Part shown: positions 14,530 through 18,679 of the stretch, in pieces
Numbering within the stretch: position 1 is the first letter of the stretch
Layout: every line of letters starts with the position of its first letter
Assembly (NCBI GenBank): GCA_937951935.1
Contig: CALGAM010000217.1
Coordinates: forward strand, 1 to 18,679
Direction: 5' to 3'
From: an uncultured Micromonospora sp.
GTDB lineage: Bacteria; Actinomycetota; Actinomycetes; Mycobacteriales; Micromonosporaceae
DNA length: 18,679 bases
Notes under the pieces: model-generated
Databases searched by the model: none
Told to the model about the DNA's origin: nothing
Seen by the model: the letters and a program-made list of their open reading frames with translations, nothing else
Translations under genes and position numbers: made by a program

Positions 14530-15648
14530 ATGCCGAGCCGTACCACCGTCCGCACCGGGCCGCCGTTACCCCTGGTCGTGACCTCGGACGCCGCGCTGCT
14601 CGACGAGTTGCTCCGACTCGCCGCCGCCGGCGGGACCGAGGTGGAGGTGGCGTCGGACGCGGTCGCGGCACGCACCCGATGGGTGCCCGCGCCGATCGTC
14701 GTGGTCGGCGCCGACCAGGCCCGGGCGTGCCTGCGGGCCCGGTTGCCCCGGCGACCCCGGGTCGTCCTCGTCGACCGGTCCGGGCAGAGCGACGGCCCAC
14801 CGTGGGAGGTCGCCGAGCAGATCGGGGCCGAGCACGTCGCACTGCTGCCGGCCGCCGAGTCGTGGCTGGTGGACCGGTTCGGTGAGAGCGGGCAGGCCGA
14901 CGGGACCGGCCCCGGCGGTCCGGCTCGGATCATCGCCGTGGTCGGCGGCCGGGGTGGCGCTGGTGCGAGCGTGCTCGCCGGCGGTCTCGCCGTCACCGCC
15001 GCCCGGCGCGGGCTGCGGACCCTGCTGGTCGACGCCGACCCCCTCGGCGGCGGGCTGGACCTCGTGCTCGGCTGGGAGCAGTTGGAAGGGCTGCGCTGGC
15101 CGGCGCTGACCGAGGCTGACGGCAGGGTCGATCCTCTGGCACTCGTGCGGGCGCTGCCCAGCCGGGGCGACCTGGTCATGCTCTCCTGGGACCGCGGTGA
15201 CCCGCTCGCCCTGCCACCCCAGGCGATGACGGCCACGATGGACGCCGCGCGGCGGGGCCGCGACATCGTCGTCGTCGACCTGCCCCGCCATCTCGACGAG
15301 CCGGCCGTGGTCGCGCTTCAGGCCGCCGACCAGGCATTCATCCTGGTTCCCGCCGAGTTGCGGGCCACCGCCGCAGCCGCCCGGGTGGCCGCGATCGCGA
15401 GGTCACACTGCGCCAATCTCTCGCTCATCGTCCGTGGCCCCGCCCCCGGTCGGCTCAAGCCCCGGGAGGTCGCCCGCGCGCTCGACCTGCCACTGGTCGG
15501 CACGCTGCGTCCCGAACCAGCGCTGTGCCGGAGCCTGGAGCGGGGCGAGGCGCCGACGGCCGACGGGCGGGGGCCGCTGGCCGCGCTGTGCCAGCGGATC
15601 ATCGCCGACCTCACCGGCGAGGTCGAGGTCAGGGCGGACGCCCGATGA
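14530..15648 (+). CDS. ssd: Septum site-determining protein Ssd / CpaE-TadZ-like ATPase
   Basis: A 372-residue protein of the MinD/ParA superfamily, first gene of the Tad operon. The N-terminal 130 residues form a receiver-like domain without a phosphoacceptor pattern. The P-loop region then reads VGGRGGAGAS (138-147), followed by LLVDADPLGGGLDL (about 165-178, the A' region) and DIVVVDLPRHLDEP (245-258, Walker B-like). The P-loop keeps the deviant glycine frame KGGxGKT but has Arg for the signature Lys and Ala-Ser for Lys-Thr, so nucleotide hydrolysis may be weak or lost. Ssd of M. tuberculosis (Rv3660c) affects septation; in pilus loci this protein type (TadZ/CpaE) places the pilus machine at the pole. 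ATG at 14530 has GGGAGG 5 nt upstream. The stop overlaps tadA as ATGA. Confidence 0.9.
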   Translation: MPSRTTVRTGPPLPLVVTSDAALLDELLRLAAAGGTEVEVASDAVAARTRWVPAPIVVVGADQARACLRARLPRRPRVVLVDRSGQSDGPPWEVAEQIGAEHVALLPAAESWLVDRFGESGQADGTGPGGPARIIAVVGGRGGAGASVLAGGLAVTAARRGLRTLLVDADPLGGGLDLVLGWEQLEGLRWPALTEADGRVDPLALVRALPSRGDLVMLSWDRGDPLALPPQAMTATMDAARRGRDIVVVDLPRHLDEPAVVALQAADQAFILVPAELRATAAAARVAAIARSHCANLSLIVRGPAPGRLKPREVARALDLPLVGTLRPEPALCRSLERGEAPTADGRGPLAALCQRIIADLTGEVEVRADAR

Positions 15649-16874
15649 GCAGCCGGGCAGAGCTCGCGGCCCGGGTCCGACGGCGCTTCGCCACCGACGG
15701 TACGGCCGTCACCCCCGCCGCGGTCGTCGCGGCGGTCCGCGCCGACCCCAACGCCGCGGTGTTGGGCGACACGACCGTGCTGCGGTTGGCCACCCGGGTG
15801 CACCAGGACCTCGTCGGGGTCGGTCCGCTGGCCCCGCTGCTCGCCGACGCGGCAGTCACCGACGTGCTGGTGAACGGTTCCACGGTCTGGGTCGACCGGG
15901 GCGCCGGCCTCTGCCGGGTCGAGGTGCCGCTGGGCGGGCCGGACGAGGTACGCCGGCTCGCGCAACGCCTCGCCGCCGCCTGCGGGCGCCGGCTGGACGA
16001 CGCCAGCCCGTACGTCGACGCGCGGCTGCCGGACGGAACCCGGCTGCACGCCGTCCTGCCCCCGGTCGCCACCGACGGCCCCTACCTCTCCCTGCGTACC
16101 TTCCGGCAGCGCCCGTTCACCCTCGACGAGCTCGTCCGGCAGGGCACGGTCACCCGCGCCGCCGCCACGCTGCTCGCGGCGGTCGTCGCCGCCCGGCTGG
16201 CCTACCTCGTGGTCGGCGGCACCGGCTCCGGCAAGACGACCCTGCTGAACACCCTGCTCGGTCTGGTGCCACCGACCGAGCGGATCGTCCTGGTCGAGGA
16301 CGCCGCCGAGCTGCGACCGGTGCATCCACACGTCGTGGGCCTGCAGGCGCGTACGTCCAATGTCGAGGGAGCGGGCGCGGTCGGGCTGAGTGACCTGGTC
16401 CGGCAGGCGTTGCGGATGCGCCCCGACCGGCTGGTGATCGGGGAGTGTCGGGGAGCCGAGATCGTCGACCTGCTCTGTGCGCTGAACACCGGGCACGAGG
16501 GCGGGGCCGGCACCCTGCACGCCAACACGCCGGACGACGTGCCGGCCAGGCTGGAGGCGCTCGGTCTGCTCGGTGGACTGCCCCGGCCGGCCCTGCACGC
16601 CCAGGTCGCCGCCGCGTTGCAGGTGCTCCTTCAGGTCCGGCGGGTCGGCGGCGACCGGGTGCTGGAGGCGGTCTGCCTGTTGCTGCCGTCCGGTCCCGAG
16701 CGGCTCGTCACGGTCGTCCCGGCCTGGAGTCGGGGGCGAGGGCTGGGGCCGGCCGCCCCGGCACTGGCCGCGCTGATCGCCGAGCGGGGCGTGCCGGTGC
16801 CGCCCGTGCTCGCCACCGCCGCCGGCACGGGGGCGGCGGCGGGGCGGCGCGAGGTCACCGGAGGCTCCTCGTGA
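15645..16874 (+). CDS. tadA: TadA/CpaF-type secretion ATPase
   Basis: A 409-residue hexameric ATPase of the type II/IV secretion family that powers Flp pilus assembly from the cytoplasmic side. The N-terminal domain carries the DVLVNG motif typical of CpaF. Then come GGTGSGKTT (191-199, Walker A, Lys197), RIVLVEDAAEL (about 213-223, Asp/Glu box), MRPDRLVIGECRG (about 258-270, Walker B) and GHEGGAGTLHANTPDD (about 283-298, His box). All catalytic motifs are intact. The start is the ATG of the ATGA overlap with ssd and the stop overlaps tadB as GTGA, so translation is probably coupled across the operon. The last 60 residues are an Ala/Gly/Pro-rich tail that is probably disordered. Confidence 0.96.
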   Translation: MSSRAELAARVRRRFATDGTAVTPAAVVAAVRADPNAAVLGDTTVLRLATRVHQDLVGVGPLAPLLADAAVTDVLVNGSTVWVDRGAGLCRVEVPLGGPDEVRRLAQRLAAACGRRLDDASPYVDARLPDGTRLHAVLPPVATDGPYLSLRTFRQRPFTLDELVRQGTVTRAAATLLAAVVAARLAYLVVGGTGSGKTTLLNTLLGLVPPTERIVLVEDAAELRPVHPHVVGLQARTSNVEGAGAVGLSDLVRQALRMRPDRLVIGECRGAEIVDLLCALNTGHEGGAGTLHANTPDDVPARLEALGLLGGLPRPALHAQVAAALQVLLQVRRVGGDRVLEAVCLLLPSGPERLVTVVPAWSRGRGLGPAAPALAALIAERGVPVPPVLATAAGTGAAAGRREVTGGSS

Positions 16875-17674
16875 CCGAGCGCTGGACGGTCGTCGCCTGC
16901 CTGACGGTGGCCGCCCTGCTCCTCCTCGGGCCCGGTGGACGAGCCCGGTCACGACACCGGGCTCTCCACGGCCGTCGGCGGAGCACCCGGCGCCCGGGCC
17001 TGCACCACCTGCTCGACGTGGCGCCGCCCTGGCAGGTCGTGCTGGGTTCGGCGGCCTGCGGAGCGACCGTGGGAGCGTTCGCAGCCGGGCCGGTCGCCGG
17101 GATCGCCCTCGCCACCTACACCGGGCTCGCGGTGCGGGTGGCGTACCGCCGTCGCGCGGGGCGGCTCGCCCGGCAGAGCCGCCGCCGTCACCTCGACGGG
17201 CTGGCCGCGCTCGCCGCCGACCTGCGGGCCGGGCTGCGGCCGTCGGCGGTCCTGCCGGCTCCGGCCGCTCCCGGCCGATCCGTCGACTCCGTCCGGGTGG
17301 CCCACCGGTCCCACGGCCTCACCCGGGCATCCGACCGGCTCCCCGAGCTGGCCCGGGCCGCCGTCCGCATCGCCGAGCAGACCGGCGCACCCCTGGCGGA
17401 GTTGCTGGAGCGGATCGAGGCCGACGCGCGAGCTCTGGACCGCGCCCTCGCCGCGGCCGACGCGCAGGCGGCCGGGGCCAGGGCGACGGCCGGACTGCTC
17501 GCCCTGCTCCCGCTGGGCGGCATCGCCCTCGGGTACGGCATCGGCGCCGATCCGGTACGGATCCTGCTGCACACCCCGATCGGGGCGGCCTGCACGGTCG
17601 GCACGGTGGCGCTGCAACTGGCCGGTCTCACCTGGGCAGACCGGCTCGGTGGTACGACCCGGGCGGCGGGATGA
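16871..17674 (+). CDS. tadB: TadB-like inner-membrane platform protein (T2SSF family)
   Basis: A 267-residue type II secretion F-domain protein. Hydrophobic segments are at about 5-20, 55-72, 74-90, 205-225 and 237-254. The cytoplasmic part from about 108 to 200 has the T2SSF pattern: an LAADLRAGLRPSAVL helix, a variable loop, and ELLERIEADARALDRALAAADAQAAGARATAG leading into the next helix. Such proteins form the membrane platform that TadA drives. It is slightly short for the family but complete. GTG at 16871 has GGAGG 6 nt upstream and overlaps the tadA stop by 4 nt; its own stop overlaps tadC as ATGA. Confidence 0.88.
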   Translation: MTERWTVVACLTVAALLLLGPGGRARSRHRALHGRRRSTRRPGLHHLLDVAPPWQVVLGSAACGATVGAFAAGPVAGIALATYTGLAVRVAYRRRAGRLARQSRRRHLDGLAALAADLRAGLRPSAVLPAPAAPGRSVDSVRVAHRSHGLTRASDRLPELARAAVRIAEQTGAPLAELLERIEADARALDRALAAADAQAAGARATAGLLALLPLGGIALGYGIGADPVRILLHTPIGAACTVGTVALQLAGLTWADRLGGTTRAAG

Positions 17675-18462
17675 GCCCAGACCAGGTGGCCGGCGCCGCG
17701 GCACTGGCCGGCGTGGCGCTGCTGGTGGTGCTCCCCGCCCGTCCCGGCCGGCGACCGTCCCGGCGCCGGCTGGCGGGACTCGGTCGCGGCGGCGCGCCGC
17801 CGCGCGTGGCTGGGACGTCGCCCGTCGCGGCGGTTTGGCGGGGCGGGCCGGGCGGGCGGCGCCCGCTCGGGCTCGACCGGACACGGCTCGTCGCCGCGCT
17901 CGCCGGGCTGACGGCCGGAACCCTGATCGGCGGCTGGCCCGCCGTTCCGGTCGGGTTGGTGACCACCATCCTGTTCGACCGTCTCCTGCGGCGGCTGGAG
18001 CCGGCGGCGATCCGGCGGCGACGGCTGCGGGAGGCCGAGGACCTGCCGCTCGCCGCCGACCTGCTCGCGGCCGCGCTCCGGGCCGGGGCGCCGGTCGACC
18101 GCGCGGTGTGCGCCGTCGCCGAGGCGCTCGGCGGGCCGCTCGGGGAACGGCTGATCCAGGTCGGCCGGACGTTGCGGCTCGGCGGTGACCCCGGGGAGGC
18201 CTGGGGCTCGCTGGCCGGAGTCGCCGGCGCCGAACGACTGACCCGGGCGGCGCTGCGGTCGGCGGCCAGTGGGGCCGCGCTCGCCGGGGCGCTGACCCGG
18301 CTGGCGGACGACCTGCGCGCCGACCGGGTGATCGCCGCGGAGGCGGCGGCCCGGCGGGCCGGCGTCCTCATGGTCTTGCCGCTGGGGCTGTGCTTTCTGC
18401 CCGCCTTCGTTCTCGCCGGCCTGGTGCCGGTGGTCGTCGCCGTCCTCGACGACGTGCTCTGA
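17671..18462 (+). CDS. tadC: TadC-like inner-membrane platform protein (T2SSF family)
   Basis: A 263-residue second T2SSF protein, expected to pair with TadB in the Flp pilus platform. It has membrane segments at about 5-21, 74-103 and 231-259. The T2SSF core between them includes LPLAADLLAAALRAGAPV, LGERLIQVGRTLRLGGDP and RLADDLRADRVIAAEAAARRAGV, a typical helix-turn arrangement ending just before the last membrane hairpin. A long Arg/Gly/Pro-rich loop (about 24-70) follows the first helix. The ATG at 17671 lies in the ATGA overlap with tadB and has only a weak GGCGGG upstream, so it probably relies on coupling. Confidence 0.9.
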   Translation: MSPDQVAGAAALAGVALLVVLPARPGRRPSRRRLAGLGRGGAPPRVAGTSPVAAVWRGGPGGRRPLGLDRTRLVAALAGLTAGTLIGGWPAVPVGLVTTILFDRLLRRLEPAAIRRRRLREAEDLPLAADLLAAALRAGAPVDRAVCAVAEALGGPLGERLIQVGRTLRLGGDPGEAWGSLAGVAGAERLTRAALRSAASGAALAGALTRLADDLRADRVIAAEAAARRAGVLMVLPLGLCFLPAFVLAGLVPVVVAVLDDVL

Positions 18463-18491
18463 CCAGATCGTTGACAGGAGGAATCACTGAC

Positions 18492-18662
18492 ATGCTGCGC
18501 AAACTGATCGTCCGGCTGCGAGGTGACGACGGGATGAACACCGCGGAGTACGCCGTGGGCACCCTGGCCGCGGTCGCCTTCGCCGGTCTGCTGCTGAAGG
18601 TCCTGACCTCCGGCGATGTGCAGGCGGCGCTGACCGGCGTGATCGAGCGGGCGCTGAGGTGA
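18492..18662 (+). CDS. Flp-type pilin (DUF4244 family)
   Basis: A 56-residue precursor and the likely major pilin subunit of the cluster. The leader MLRKLIVRLRGDDG is basic and is followed by MNTAEYAVGTLAAVAFAGLLL, the hydrophobic assembly helix. Prepilin peptidase should cut after Gly14; the mature chain then has Glu at +5 and Tyr at +6, the Flp signature. The mature protein would be about 42 residues, very short even for a Flp pilin. AGGAGG at 18476-18481 lies 10 nt before the ATG, so this gene has its own strong ribosome site rather than the stop/start overlaps used by its neighbours, fitting a subunit needed in large amounts. No prepilin peptidase gene is in the window. Confidence 0.92.
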   Translation: MLRKLIVRLRGDDGMNTAEYAVGTLAAVAFAGLLLKVLTSGDVQAALTGVIERALR

Positions 18663-18679
18663 CCCGCGGTCGCCCGGTG
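18659..18679 (+). CDS. Start of next Tad gene, probably TadE-like pseudopilin, partial
   Basis: A GTG at 18659 overlaps the pilin stop as GTGA and opens a frame beginning MTRGRPV that runs off the window. The overlap pattern matches the rest of the operon. A basic N-terminus before a TadE-like membrane helix is usual at this position, but only seven codons are visible, so the identity is inferred from gene order. Confidence 0.45.

Noticed and set aside
15318..16952. 544-codon minus-strand frame opposite tadA
   Set aside because: TadA motifs are complete on the plus strand; the minus frame is Gly/Arg/Gln-rich shadow.
18471..18476. Perfect TTGACA before the pilin gene, as a possible -35 box
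   Set aside because: The start codon follows 15 nt later and AGGAGG overlaps its end, leaving no room for a -10 box and transcript start before the ATG; taken as chance.

Overview
The window is very GC-rich DNA with tightly packed coding, GTG and TTG start codons, and gene content (mycosin, Acs, Ssd/Tad pilus block, 6C RNA) typical of a filamentous actinomycete. Micromonosporaceae is the best guess, from the look of the proteins; no ribosomal marker is present to settle it. I see no insertion sequence, CRISPR array, tRNA or rRNA.

Left end (1-4154), a type VII secretion (T7SS) neighbourhood. The end of a gene whose C-terminus carries a YxxxE motif runs into a tandem palindrome. It is convergent with a complete mycosin (MycP) protease on the minus strand. 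Divergent from the mycosin is a 664-residue protein with two SseB-like domains, a long Pro-rich linker and an unrecognised C-terminal domain. It is translationally coupled to a 120-residue partner of unknown function.

Middle (4176-12420), mostly single-gene units. In order: an alpha/beta hydrolase that lacks the nucleophile in its elbow motif (-), a C45/AAT-like Ntn hydrolase (+), a secreted M6 'immune inhibitor A' metalloprotease starting at TTG (-), acetyl-CoA synthetase (-), and a degenerate Fic-fold protein (+). Convergent pairs are separated by perfect GC hairpins. Several of these genes have a TANNNT box 6-8 nt before the start codon, as expected of leaderless transcripts.

Right end (12421-18679), a block I recognise as conserved in actinobacteria. 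It holds a HAD-IB phosphatase with a C-terminal membrane anchor (-), a 6C small RNA (+) with three C-rich hairpin loops and a T-tract terminator, a small Cys-rich ORF, and then the Tad/Flp operon on the plus strand. The operon runs ssd/CpaE-like, tadA, tadB, tadC, a DUF4244/Flp-like pilin and the first codons of the next gene, probably TadE-like. Four of its junctions are 4-nt stop/start overlaps. Two DnaA-box-like nonamers lie about 80-110 bp before the operon's first gene. The arrangement matches what I remember of the M. tuberculosis Rv3662c-Rv3654c region, including the position of the 6C RNA.

The most unusual items are the SseB-SseB fusion with its coupled partner beside the mycosin, the Fic-fold protein with a kept inhibitory motif but a broken active site, the nucleophile-less hydrolase, and the DnaA-box pair before the pilus operon.
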